Part shown: positions 24,582 to 32,614 of the stretch, piece by piece
Position numbering within the stretch: the first letter of the stretch is position 1
How the letters are laid out: each line of letters opens with the position of its first letter
Source of the DNA: JAWVFM01 sp963739355
Lineage (GTDB): Bacteria > Actinomycetota > Thermoleophilia > Solirubrobacterales > 70-9
Length of the DNA: 64,000 nucleotides
Assembly: GCA_963739355.1 (NCBI GenBank)
Contig: CAVUAD010000002.1
Span: 124,001 to 188,000, forward strand
Direction of reading: 5' to 3'
The notes under the pieces: generated by a model
What the model was told of the DNA's origin: nothing
The model's input: only the letters and a program-made list of their open reading frames with translations
Databases searched by the model: none
Position numbers and translations under genes: made by a program

Positions 24582-25424
24582 CTACGGGCGTACGAACGTC
24601 GCCGGGTCAGGGCCGACGCGCTCACCCGTGTCGAGCGCGTGAATCGCGTCCATCTCGTCGTCGGCGAGGTGGAAGCCGAAGACGTCGAAGTTGCTCTCGA
24701 TCCGCTCAGGCGTGACCGACTTCGGGATCACGACGTTGCCGATCTGCAGGTGCCAGCGGATGACGATCTGGCCCGGTGTCCTGTCGTGGCCCGCGGCGAT
24801 CTCCGCGATGGCCTCCTCGTCGAGCACGGCGCCCTGCGCCAGCGGGCTCCACGCCTCGGTCGTGATGCCCAGGTCCGCGTGCTCGCGCCGCAGGCCCGGC
24901 TGCTGGAAGTGGGGGTGCAGCTCCACCTGGTTGACCGCCGGCGTCACGCCGGTCTCGTCGATCAGGCGGCGCAGGTGGTCCGGATTGAAGTTGGAGACCC
25001 CGATCGAGCGAACCCGCCCCTCCTCCTTCAGCTCGATGAACGTCTTCCACGTCTCGACGTAGAGGTCCTGGCTCGGCACCGGCCAGTGGATCAGGTAGAG
25101 GTCGATGTGGTCCAGCTCCAGCCTGTCGAGGCTTTCCTCGAAGGCCTTTCGCGACCGCTCGTAGCCGTGGTCGTCGTTGAAGCACTTGGTCGTGATGAAG
25201 ACCTCTTCGCGGCTCAGCCCCGACGCGCGGAAGGCCTGCCCCACGGCGGCCTCGTTCTGATACGCGGCGGCCGTGTCGATGTGGCGGTAGCCGGCGTCGA
25301 AGGCACGCACCACGGCCTCGGCTGTCTCGTCGGGCGGTACCTGGAACACGCCGAACCCCAGCTGGGGGATCGACTCGCCGTCGTTCAACTGCACCTCGGG
25401 GACCTGGTTGGTTGTGGATTCCAT
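24582..25424 (-). CDS. aldo/keto reductase (2,5-diketo-D-gluconate reductase-like)
   Basis: 280 residues, an NADPH-dependent TIM-barrel reductase. The catalytic tetrad is visible: Asp in YRHIDTAAAYQNE with the Tyr in the same segment, Lys in VFITTKC, and His in YLIHWPVPSQ. Cofactor-binding PKSVTPERIESN is near the C-terminus, and VSNFNPDHL and QVELHPHFQQ are family signatures. Similar enzymes reduce keto-sugars, methylglyoxal or other aldehydes. It begins with ATG at 25424 and lies between an exported hydrolase and the CtaG-like gene on the same strand, with gaps of 37 and 44 nt. Confidence 0.92.
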   Translation of the reverse strand: MESTTNQVPEVQLNDGESIPQLGFGVFQVPPDETAEAVVRAFDAGYRHIDTAAAYQNEAAVGQAFRASGLSREEVFITTKCFNDDHGYERSRKAFEESLDRLELDHIDLYLIHWPVPSQDLYVETWKTFIELKEEGRVRSIGVSNFNPDHLRRLIDETGVTPAVNQVELHPHFQQPGLRREHADLGITTEAWSPLAQGAVLDEEAIAEIAAGHDRTPGQIVIRWHLQIGNVVIPKSVTPERIESNFDVFGFHLADDEMDAIHALDTGERVGPDPATFVRP

Positions 25425-25468
25425 ATCTAGACCCTGCCCGATGTGGTCGCGGCCAAACCTGGCGGACG

Positions 25469-26383
25469 TCAGTCGTCGCGGGAGCCCGGCGCGGGGCCCT
25501 CGCTCTCGATTCGCGCCCGCAGGCGGGGGCCGGAGCCCGACACCGAGGCACGGGTTGCGCGGCCGGGGGAGAGGGCGACGCCGCGCACATGGGCGAGGTC
25601 CTCCAGCTCCTGGCGCTCGGTGTCGTCGCGCGCCCAGCGCAGGAAGACGACGGTGAGGATGCCGAGCGCCATCAGCATGCACCAGCCCATCAGCACCCCG
25701 CCCGCGGCGCTCTGGTCCGCCAGCGGCGAGATCCCGTGGGACTCGGCGCTCGCGCTGTAGTCGGGGTAGAAGACGGTGCCCGACCACATGAAGACGTTTG
25801 CCATCGCCATCCCGGTCAGCCAGAGGACCGCGGTGTAGACGACGTGGCCCGCGCGCCCGAACCAGGCCGGCTGGGGCAGCGGCCCGAACAGGGGCATCCA
25901 CATGAAGACGCCGAAGAAGATGAAGGAGAAGTGCTCCAGGACGTGCACGGGCGTGGAGTGGAGGGCGGCCTGGTAGAGCGGCGGGAGGTGCCACAGGTAG
26001 AGGACGAAGGTGAAGAGCGTGATCGCGACGACCGGGTGGGAGAGGCGGCGCAACGGGCGCAGGATCGGGTTGGCCAGGAGCGGCTGGAGAACGGGGCCCG
26101 TCAGGCCGAGAACGAAGAGGAGCGAGGCCAGGTCGGCAAGCAGGAGGTGCTGGACCATGTGGGCGACGACGAGCTGGTCGGCCAGCGTCTCGAGCGGCGT
26201 GATGGTTGCGATGGCGACGAGCACGAGCCCGCCCACGAAGCACACCCGCCGCCACGCCTCAACGGGCCTGCCCTGGCGGGCAAGCGTGCGCGTCCGCCCG
26301 AGGTAGAGGTAGACGATCGCGAGCGGTGCGACCACCTCGGCCACCGTCCACGCCGTTGTCGCGAGCCCCGCGGCTGCGGTCAT
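25469..26383 (-). CDS. cytochrome c oxidase assembly (caa3 CtaG-type) membrane protein
   Basis: 304 residues with about seven hydrophobic helices. Family markers are ITPLETLADQLVVAHMVQHL, a WHLPPLYQAAL segment, and HVLEHFSFIFFGVFMWMPL, rich in His and Trp as expected of caa3_CtaG proteins. These assist copper loading and assembly of the CuA/CuB centres of cytochrome oxidase in the membrane. No oxidase subunit gene is nearby. The C-terminal ~60 residues are hydrophilic and Arg/Ser-rich. TAATAT lies 6 nt before the ATG. Confidence 0.85.
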   Translation of the reverse strand: MTAAAGLATTAWTVAEVVAPLAIVYLYLGRTRTLARQGRPVEAWRRVCFVGGLVLVAIATITPLETLADQLVVAHMVQHLLLADLASLLFVLGLTGPVLQPLLANPILRPLRRLSHPVVAITLFTFVLYLWHLPPLYQAALHSTPVHVLEHFSFIFFGVFMWMPLFGPLPQPAWFGRAGHVVYTAVLWLTGMAMANVFMWSGTVFYPDYSASAESHGISPLADQSAAGGVLMGWCMLMALGILTVVFLRWARDDTERQELEDLAHVRGVALSPGRATRASVSGSGPRLRARIESEGPAPGSRDD

Positions 26384-26389
26384 GCACCG

Positions 26390-26395
26390 ATATTA
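26390..26395 (-). promoter_or_regulatory. putative -10 box TAATAT, leaderless-type
   Basis: Minus-strand TAATAT ends 6 nt before the ATG at 26383; close to the consensus TATAAT and no Shine-Dalgarno follows. Confidence 0.48.
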
Positions 26396-26420
26396 GGAGG
26401 CGAGGCCCGGCCGCCCCGAA

Positions 26421-26455
26421 TGCGAGTTCATGTCGCTATCCGACATGAACTCGCA
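26421..26455. repeat. 35-bp perfect palindrome with 15-bp arms
   Basis: TGCGAGTTCATGTCG (26421-26435) is followed by a 5-nt loop CTATC and the exact reverse complement CGACATGAACTCGCA (26441-26455). It forms the 3' end of the truncated AbiEi-like gene, whose stop codon is in the loop. A degenerate relative lies just upstream of that gene's start at about 26891-26912. Confidence 0.8.
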
Positions 26456-26900
26456 AGGCCTCCCCCCTCCTTCTCCGCTCAAGCACCAGCCTTTGAAGTT
26501 CGCGGCGGAGCCCGATGTCGCGTTCAGTCAGCGAGGAGGAGTGGTGGATGCGCAGGCCGCGCCGGCGAGCCCGGCCGCTTGGTCCCGCGACCGTTACGTG
26601 GATCGGCCCGCGGCGGACCGGAAGCAACGTCCAAAGTTCGGCGGCCGAGCGGTGGCTGAGGACGGCACCCGCGCCACACGCCAGCACCGCCGCCATCCAC
26701 CTGCCCTCATTGCTCAACCCGGCATGCCCCACCGCGTACACCCCTCGGAAGACCGGGTGCAGCCGGCCGGCGCGCACTCGTCGTGAGGTGCCGTTGGGGG
26801 AGAGACCGGCCTCTGGAAGCTGACCCCAGGTGATCACTCCGTGCTGGCGTGCGGCGATCTCGGCACATCTCCTTTCGGGGGTTGCGGGTTTGTGTCGCAT
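26436..26900 (-). pseudogene. truncated type IV TA antitoxin (AbiEi-like) domain gene
   Basis: 154 codons. Residues about 10-60 hold the winged-HTH AbiEi-type domain (CAEIAARQHGVITWGQL, FRGVYAVGH), followed by LSHRSAAELWTLLP and HVTVAGPSGRARRRGLRIHH. Intact relatives in actinobacteria run to about 280-330 residues with a DUF559-like nuclease-fold end. Here the coding frame departs from the family just after LTERDI, and the last seven codons are contributed by a perfect palindrome. I call it a truncated gene or remnant. The ATG at 26900 is inside a second, imperfect copy of the palindrome. No toxin partner is adjacent. Confidence 0.68.
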
Positions 26901-26922
26901 ACCGACATGAAGTTGCAAGCGC
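26891..26922. repeat. degenerate copy of the TGTCG...CGACATGAA palindrome
   Basis: The core TGTCGCATACCGACATGAA matches TGTCGCTATCCGACATGAA at 26431-26449 at 17 of 19 positions, but the outer arms pair poorly. The start codon of the truncated gene falls in this core. Confidence 0.55.
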
Positions 26923-26975
26923 GGTTCCGTGCCCCCGATCGGGCGCCGTGTGCGTGCCCGGCCGCGCTCGCCCTC

Positions 26976-26981
26976 TAGATT
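26976..26981 (+). promoter_or_regulatory. putative -10 box TAGATT, leaderless-type
   Basis: TAGATT ends 7 nt before the GTG at 26989. The GGAG inside the gap is too close to the start to act as a normal ribosome-binding site. Confidence 0.42.
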
Positions 26982-26988
26982 GGAGTGG

Positions 26989-27762
26989 GTGAGCCTGGAG
27001 CCCGCCCTCAAGGTCGAAGACCTCGTCAAGCGCTACGCCACGGGTGTGGAGGCGCTGCGCGGCGTGTCCCTCGAGATCGGCGAGGGCGACTTCTTCGGGC
27101 TGCTCGGGCCGAACGGGGCCGGGAAGTCCACGCTGATCCACTGCACCACCGGGCTCGCCCAGCCGACCTCAGGGTCGATCCACGTCTTCGGCCACGACGC
27201 CATCCGCGACTATGCCAACGCCCGCCAGGCGATCGGCCTGGCGCCGCAGGAGCTCAACCTGGACTGGTTCCTGACGGTCGAGGAGACCCTCGACTATCAC
27301 GCGGGGTACTTCGGCACCCCCAAGCGCGAGCGCCGCGAGCGTGCGGCCGAGCTGCTCGAGACCTTCTCGCTCGTCGAGAAGCGTAACGAGCGCACCCGGT
27401 TCCTCTCGGGCGGGATGAAGCGCCGGCTGATCCTGGCGCGGGCCCTCATGCACCGCCCGCGGCTGCTGATCCTCGACGAGCCGACCGCCGGGGTCGACAT
27501 CGAGCTGCGCCTCGAGCTGTGGCACTACGTCCAGCGGATCAACGAGGAGGGGACGACGATCCTCCTGACCACGCACTACCTGGAGGAGGCGGAGCAGCTC
27601 TGCGACAAGATCGCCTTCATCAACGGGGGCGAGATCGTCAGCCAGGGAACGGCGGGCGAGCTGGCGACCCGGTATGGGGTCGGCAACCTCGAGGACGCCT
27701 ACCTGGAGCTTGTGGGCCGCAAGGAGCTCTCCCGCTCGCGACTGGAGGAGGCGCTCACGTGA
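26989..27762 (+). CDS. ABC transporter ATP-binding protein (ABC-2 exporter type)
   Basis: 257 residues: Walker A LLGPNGAGKSTL, Q-loop APQELNLDW, signature FLSGGMKRRLILARAL, Walker B LLILDEPTAGVD and the switch histidine in LLTTHYLEEAEQL. The C-terminal region NLEDAYLELVGR is typical of DrrA/NodI-like ATPases. It would energise export with the permease encoded next, whose GTG overlaps this stop by 4 nt. The substrate is unknown. The GTG at 26989 matches the usual family N-terminus; a 20-residue longer reading from 26929 is basic and poorly conserved-looking. Confidence 0.92.
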   Translation: MSLEPALKVEDLVKRYATGVEALRGVSLEIGEGDFFGLLGPNGAGKSTLIHCTTGLAQPTSGSIHVFGHDAIRDYANARQAIGLAPQELNLDWFLTVEETLDYHAGYFGTPKRERRERAAELLETFSLVEKRNERTRFLSGGMKRRLILARALMHRPRLLILDEPTAGVDIELRLELWHYVQRINEEGTTILLTTHYLEEAEQLCDKIAFINGGEIVSQGTAGELATRYGVGNLEDAYLELVGRKELSRSRLEEALT

Positions 27763-28526
27763 GCACCGCCCAGATCCGCTTCATGGCGCTCTGGCGCCGC
27801 GAGATGAACCGCTTCATGAAGATCAAGAAGCAGACGATCGGCGCGCCGCTGCTCGAGACGTTCCTCTACATCTCGGTGTTCGGCGCCGCCCTGGGCTCGC
27901 GCATCCACACCCTGCACGGCTTCCGCTACGTCGTGTTCGTGATCCCGGGCCTGATCATGATGGCCTTCGCGATGAACTCGTTCTCCAACAACGCGTCGTC
28001 GATCCTCCAGCAGAAGTTCCAGGGCGCCATCCAGGACCAGCTCTCCTCGCCGGCCAGCCCGCTCGAGCTCCTCTTCGCGTTCTCGCTCGGCGGCTTCATG
28101 CGGGGCTTCGTGGTCGCGGCCCTCACCTTCGTCGCGGCCACGATCCTGGTGAGCCTGCCGGTCGAGCACGTCCTCGTCCTGATCCCGGGCCTCTTCCTGG
28201 TGGGGTTCTTCTTCGCCCAGCTCGGCGTGACGATCGGCGTGCGCGCCGAGCAGTTCGACGACGTGGCGATCGCCCAGACCTTCGTCCTGCAGCCGCTGAT
28301 CTTCCTGGGCGGGGTGTTCTACTCGGCCCAGCTCCTGCCGGAGCCCTGGCAGACCATCACCCACTTCAACCCCGTCTACTACATGATCGGCCTCGTCCGC
28401 TACGGGTTCCTGGGCTACACCGAGGTGAACGTGGCGATCTCGCTGATCGTGCTCACCGGCGCGACGGCGGCCCTCTTCGTAGCCAACTGGCGCCTGTTCG
28501 CCAGCGGCTACAAGCTGCGGGCGTAG
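27759..28526 (+). CDS. ABC-2 type transporter permease
   Basis: 255 residues, six hydrophobic helices, ABC-2 membrane fold. Characteristic segments are VIPGLIMMAFAMNSFSNNASS after helix 2, SPASPLELLFAFSLGG in the coupling loop, and FLGGVFYSAQLLPEPWQTI near the end, the conserved motif of the NodJ/DrrB-like family. It pairs with the upstream ATPase through a GTGA overlap. Neighbours do not indicate the cargo. Drug, glycan or lipid export are the usual roles. Confidence 0.92.
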   Translation: MSTAQIRFMALWRREMNRFMKIKKQTIGAPLLETFLYISVFGAALGSRIHTLHGFRYVVFVIPGLIMMAFAMNSFSNNASSILQQKFQGAIQDQLSSPASPLELLFAFSLGGFMRGFVVAALTFVAATILVSLPVEHVLVLIPGLFLVGFFFAQLGVTIGVRAEQFDDVAIAQTFVLQPLIFLGGVFYSAQLLPEPWQTITHFNPVYYMIGLVRYGFLGYTEVNVAISLIVLTGATAALFVANWRLFASGYKLRA

Positions 28527-28536
28527 CCGCAGCGCC

Positions 28537-30417
28537 TCACCGGCTCTCGGGTCCGCCGCGGCGACCCGAGACCACGGCCGACCTCGACTTGGGTCGCTTC
28601 GACAGGCGAAGCACCGTGCTGTTCTGCCGGCGGGAGAGCTCGATGTCGTCGACCAGCGCGGAGATCACGGCTATTCCACGGCCGCCGTGGTTGCCGACCT
28701 TCCGGCCGTTCCTGCTCTTGCTTCCGCCCCAGACCTCGAGGGTGATCTCCCCGCTGCTGGTTCCCACGCGCATGTGGACGAGGCCATCGGTTGTCGGCTC
28801 GCCGTGGTCCAGCGCGTTCGTCAGGGCCTCCGTCGCGGCCAGCTTCAGGTCCCAGACCTCCGCGTCGTCGTAGCCGAGCCCGGCGGCGGTCCGCTCGATC
28901 AGGGCGCGTGCGTCGTCGAGCTCGCTCGCGCCCTCGCCCACCGAGAGAACCTCGCGCCGGCGGGCCCACCGCGGGCCGTCGAACTCGTCGAGCCAGGCCG
29001 GGATCTCCGCGGGCGGCATCGCCTTGGCGAAGAGATTGCCCTGTCCCACGTCGCAGTCCAGCTCCTGAAGCCGCCGCAGGGTCAGCTCGTCCTCCACCCC
29101 CTCGGCGACGACGCGCAGGCCGAGGTCGTGGCCGATCCGGATGACCCCCGCGACGAACGCCTCGCCGTCCTCCTCCATGGAGGCCACGAAGGTCCGATCG
29201 ACCTTCACCTCGCGCACCGGGAAGAGCCGCAGCCACAGCAGGGACGAGTAGCCGGTGCCGAAGTCGTCGATCGAGACCTCCACGCCGAGCGCGGTGATGC
29301 CATCCAGGACGGCGCGTGCCTGCTCGGGCTCCTCGAGAATCGCCGTCTCCGTGACCTCCGCGGTGAGGATGCCCGGAGGCAGGTCGTGCTCGACGATCAG
29401 CACCCTGAGGCGGTCGACCACGTCGAGGCTGGCGAGGCTCGCCGAGGAGAGGTTCACCGCGACGCGCAGGGCGCCGCCGCGGCTGTGCCACTCCTTCGCC
29501 TGGGCGACCGCCAGGCCGAGAAGGTGGTTGGTGAGCGGAACGATCGCGCCACTGGCCTCGGCGTCGGGCAGGTACTCGCCCGGCATGACGAGCTCGCCGT
29601 CGCGCTGCCAGCGAAGGAGGGCCTCCACCCCCACGGGCTCCCCCGACTGCGCATCGATCTGCGGCTGGTAGTGGAGCTCGAACTCGCCGCGGGCGATCCC
29701 CTTGTTGATGGCACGCACCGTCCGTCTCCTTGCCTGGTAGAGGCCCGCGGCGCGCGCTCGGGCTTCGGGGTTGAAGAACGGGCGCAGAGCCGCCCAGACC
29801 AGCAGGCCGAGGCCGAGGCAGAGCAGCACCTGGCGCCAGCTCAGTCCCGCCGACGCGATCCGCACGCCGCCGGTCCGCTGTATCTCGAGGATCGCCACGG
29901 GCCTCGGCGCCGCGACCGGGAGGCCGACGTAGCTGATCTCTCCCTCACCGGGGCCGCCCGACGGCGCGAGGCTTTCGCCGCGGCCGGCGAGCACGGCGAC
30001 CTCGGTTGCATTCAGCCGGGTGCTGAAGGGCGCGTGCCCGGCGCTGGAGTAGAGCAGGCGCCCGCGGGCGCCGACGATGCTCACCGAGGTGTGGAACCCG
30101 AGCCGGCTCATGCGGCGAACCGCGACGTCGAGCGAGTGCTCCTGCGGGCTCGAGAGGTCCGACGTCAGCGTCGTGCGGTCCATGTTGCCGACCCGCGCGA
30201 TGAGGCGATCGAGCGTCTGCACGTTCGCCTCGAAGTCGATCAGCGCGTCATGGTTGGCCCGGTTGGAGGCCTGGTTGGTGAGGATGAATCCGAGCAGGAG
30301 CGCGGCGATGACACCCAGCGCCACCGGGACGAGCGCGACGGAGACGTCCGTGAACCGGGACTGGGCGTGGCTGGCCCGCTGCGGACCGGCCCTGCTGCGC
30401 GACCGCCTGAAGGTCAT
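28537..30417 (-). CDS. membrane sensor with EAL c-di-GMP phosphodiesterase fused to RsbW-like HATPase domain
   Basis: 626 residues. TM1 is about 25-47, an extracytoplasmic sensor about 48-195, TM2 about 197-216, EAL domain about 235-475 and a histidine-kinase-like ATPase of the RsbW/HATPase_c_2 class about 495-610. The EAL active site looks complete: EALLRW, NLSSAS, TETAIL, SIDDFGTGYSSL, VKVDRTF and AEGVED, so c-di-GMP hydrolysis is expected. The ATPase shows an N-box EALTNALDHG and a glycine box GGRGIAVISALVDD. RsbW-type domains phosphorylate STAS proteins, and a STAS gene lies 66 nt upstream on the same strand. The fusion suggests crosstalk between c-di-GMP and partner switching; that is inference. 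Confidence 0.87.
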   Translation of the reverse strand: MTFRRSRSRAGPQRASHAQSRFTDVSVALVPVALGVIAALLLGFILTNQASNRANHDALIDFEANVQTLDRLIARVGNMDRTTLTSDLSSPQEHSLDVAVRRMSRLGFHTSVSIVGARGRLLYSSAGHAPFSTRLNATEVAVLAGRGESLAPSGGPGEGEISYVGLPVAAPRPVAILEIQRTGGVRIASAGLSWRQVLLCLGLGLLVWAALRPFFNPEARARAAGLYQARRRTVRAINKGIARGEFELHYQPQIDAQSGEPVGVEALLRWQRDGELVMPGEYLPDAEASGAIVPLTNHLLGLAVAQAKEWHSRGGALRVAVNLSSASLASLDVVDRLRVLIVEHDLPPGILTAEVTETAILEEPEQARAVLDGITALGVEVSIDDFGTGYSSLLWLRLFPVREVKVDRTFVASMEEDGEAFVAGVIRIGHDLGLRVVAEGVEDELTLRRLQELDCDVGQGNLFAKAMPPAEIPAWLDEFDGPRWARRREVLSVGEGASELDDARALIERTAAGLGYDDAEVWDLKLAATEALTNALDHGEPTTDGLVHMRVGTSSGEITLEVWGGSKSRNGRKVGNHGGRGIAVISALVDDIELSRRQNSTVLRLSKRPKSRSAVVSGRRGGPESR

Positions 30418-30483
30418 ACATGTGTCTAGATCGACCCCGGGGGTCCGCGCTTTAGCGAAAACCGCCCCGGGGCTGAAAGTGCT

Positions 30484-30825
30484 TCAGCTCTGGGGGGGCG
30501 CGTCGTCGAGCGTGGAGACGATCTCGAGCTCGGCGTCGAGGCCGATCTGGCGGAATACGCGCAGCACGTTGTCGTTGGGCCGGGCAACCAACAGGCGCCC
30601 GCCGGCGGCGCGCTGATGCTGTGTCCAGGCGACGAGCAGGCTCATCGTCCGGGAGTCGACGAAGTCGGTCTCCGCGAGGTCGACGGTGACCTTGCCACCG
30701 GGGTCGGCCTCGCATTCGGAGCGCAGCGCGTCCTCGAGCAGGGGCGCCGCGGCCGAATCGAACTCGCCTCTGACCACGATCAGGCGTCCACCGTTGCCGG
30801 CCTCGGTGCTGATCGAGTGTGTCAA
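30484..30825 (-). CDS. STAS-domain anti-sigma factor antagonist (RsbV-like)
   Basis: 113 residues, one STAS domain. The phosphoacceptor region is DFVDSRTMSLLVAW, where the serine after Asp is the expected target of an RsbW kinase. Family role: the dephosphorylated form binds the anti-sigma kinase and frees the sigma factor. The TTG at 30825 is chosen because GGAG lies 5 nt upstream. It precedes the EAL-HATPase gene on the same strand and is divergent from a SpoIIE phosphatase gene across 50 nt, so kinase, substrate and phosphatase are side by side. Confidence 0.87.
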   Translation of the reverse strand: MTHSISTEAGNGGRLIVVRGEFDSAAAPLLEDALRSECEADPGGKVTVDLAETDFVDSRTMSLLVAWTQHQRAAGGRLLVARPNDNVLRVFRQIGLDAELEIVSTLDDAPPQS

Positions 30826-30875
30826 CGGGACTCCATTCCCTCAAGGTAATCGTTCCCTGAGACGAAACAGCCTAT

Positions 30876-32537
30876 ATGCGATCCCGGGGCAGGCGCGCGC
30901 GTGGATTGATCGCGGTGGCGGTCGCCCTGTTCTTGCCGGCGAGCGCCGCAGCCCAGGTGTCTCTGTCGCCCCTGCCGCTGCCCGGCGGCAATCAGCCGAT
31001 CAAGAACCTGACGCACACCGCGCGGCAGACGGTCACCACCGTCGAGAACACCGCGAACCGGGCGGTCAGCGGCGCCGAGAGTGGTGTGAACGGCGTGGTC
31101 GACGGCCTCGGCGGAGGCAGCGGCGGCTCTGGGAGTCCCGGCTCGACCTCGCCGAACCCACCCTCTTCCGCCCCCCCGGCCGGGGCCAACCCCCCGGCGA
31201 GCACGGCGCCCGAAGCCGGCGGGCCATCGGTCGGCGGGGCCGCGAGCCCCTCCGGCGGCTCCGCTTCGCCTGCCGGCCGGTCCGCGCAGGGCGGAGCCGC
31301 GCCGCGCAACGCGGCGCCCGCCGCCGCGGGCGCTTCGGCTCCCGCGCTCGGCGGGGGCCCACGTCGCGGGCCCGCGCACCGTGCGGCCCCAAGGCCCGCT
31401 ACGACCCAGACCGCGGGAATCATCCACGACATCGCCTCGCTTCCCTGGAGCTTCTTCGCGGCGTGCGTCGGCATCGCGATCCTCGGCGTCCTGATGGCCG
31501 GGCGTTCCGCCTTCCTCGCCCGCCTCTCGCGACGGCTGAGGCGCCAGGGGGACGAGCTCCGCGAGGACGTGGGTGCCCTGCAGCAGGCGCTGCTTCCGGG
31601 CGTTCCGAGCCGTTTGGGCGCGGTCGACATCTCCGTCGCGTACAGGCCCGCCGAAGGGCCCGCGGCCGGCGGTGACTTCTACGACGCGGTGCGAATCGAC
31701 GAGCGGCGCATCGGCATCGTGGTCGGCGACATGTCGGGCCACGGGCGCGACGCGCTGACGGCAACGGCGCTGGTCCACTACACGCTGCGCGCGTATCTCG
31801 AGGCCGGCCTGTCGCCGGGCGCGGCCCTCCGCCAGGCCGATCGCGCCCTCGGGAACAAGCTCGGCGAGGAGTTCGCAACGGTGGTCACCGCGGTCTACGA
31901 CTCGTCGGAGAGCACCCTGACCTACTCGTGCGCCGGCCATCCCGCGCCGTTGCTGTTCGGGTCCGCGCAGGACAGGGCGGTCGAAACCCTCAACCCGCCG
32001 CCGATCGCGGCGGGGCCGCCGACGGGCTGGCGCGAGACGACGGTTGCCGTGAAGTCGGGAACGAGGATCGCGTTCATCACCGACGGCCTGATCGAGGCCC
32101 GCGACTCCGAGGGCGCGCTGGTCGGGCGCGCGGGCCTTGCGTCGATCCTGGCGGACCTCCCGCCGCTCGCGGATGCCGGCCAGATCCTCGACTTCGTGAA
32201 GAACCACGGCAACGCGCCGGACGACCTGACGGTCTGTGTCCTCGACCCGACCGACGCACGGCGGGACGGGTCCATCGTGGAGGAGCTCGACCTCAGCGGC
32301 AGCCAGGCGCTGCGGGACAGCTTCGGAGACTTCCTGGCGCAGTGCGGCCTCGACCACGACGAGGAGATGCACGCCGTGGCGCAGCTCGCCCGCGTCTCCC
32401 GGCCGCCGCGGCCGGGGCTGCGCCTGACGATCCGCCGCGACGACGGCGGTTCGACTTGGGAGATGGACTACGAGCGCCCGGACGTCCGTCGCGCTCCGGT
32501 TCAGACCCTGCCTCGACCCCTTCAGCGCGCGGGCTGA
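30876..32537 (+). CDS. membrane-anchored SpoIIE/PP2C-type serine phosphatase
   Basis: 553 residues. A Sec-type signal or anchor (about 8-28) precedes a long outside region very rich in Gly, Ser, Pro and Ala (about 50-180), a membrane helix near LPWSFFAACVGIAILGVLMAG, and a cytoplasmic PP2C domain (about 225-450): GGDFYDAVRID, VVGDMSGHGRDALTATA, SCAGHPAPLL, FITDGLIEARDSEG. The metal-binding aspartates are present. A C-terminal ~90-residue segment has a weak HATPase-like or regulatory look that I cannot assign. It should dephosphorylate STAS antagonists, and the STAS gene is divergent across 50 nt. Confidence 0.85.
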   Translation: MRSRGRRARGLIAVAVALFLPASAAAQVSLSPLPLPGGNQPIKNLTHTARQTVTTVENTANRAVSGAESGVNGVVDGLGGGSGGSGSPGSTSPNPPSSAPPAGANPPASTAPEAGGPSVGGAASPSGGSASPAGRSAQGGAAPRNAAPAAAGASAPALGGGPRRGPAHRAAPRPATTQTAGIIHDIASLPWSFFAACVGIAILGVLMAGRSAFLARLSRRLRRQGDELREDVGALQQALLPGVPSRLGAVDISVAYRPAEGPAAGGDFYDAVRIDERRIGIVVGDMSGHGRDALTATALVHYTLRAYLEAGLSPGAALRQADRALGNKLGEEFATVVTAVYDSSESTLTYSCAGHPAPLLFGSAQDRAVETLNPPPIAAGPPTGWRETTVAVKSGTRIAFITDGLIEARDSEGALVGRAGLASILADLPPLADAGQILDFVKNHGNAPDDLTVCVLDPTDARRDGSIVEELDLSGSQALRDSFGDFLAQCGLDHDEEMHAVAQLARVSRPPRPGLRLTIRRDDGGSTWEMDYERPDVRRAPVQTLPRPLQRAG

Positions 32538-32614
32538 GCTCGCCGCGCTCATACATCCGTCCAATAGCTCTTGACAGGGTTGAGGGAGTGCCGTGAGCGC
32601 TCGACCGGAAGTAC

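Noticed and set aside
32571..32599. TTGACA before the L,D-transpeptidase gene
   Set aside because: The hexamer at the expected -10 distance (TGAGCG) does not resemble a -10 box.
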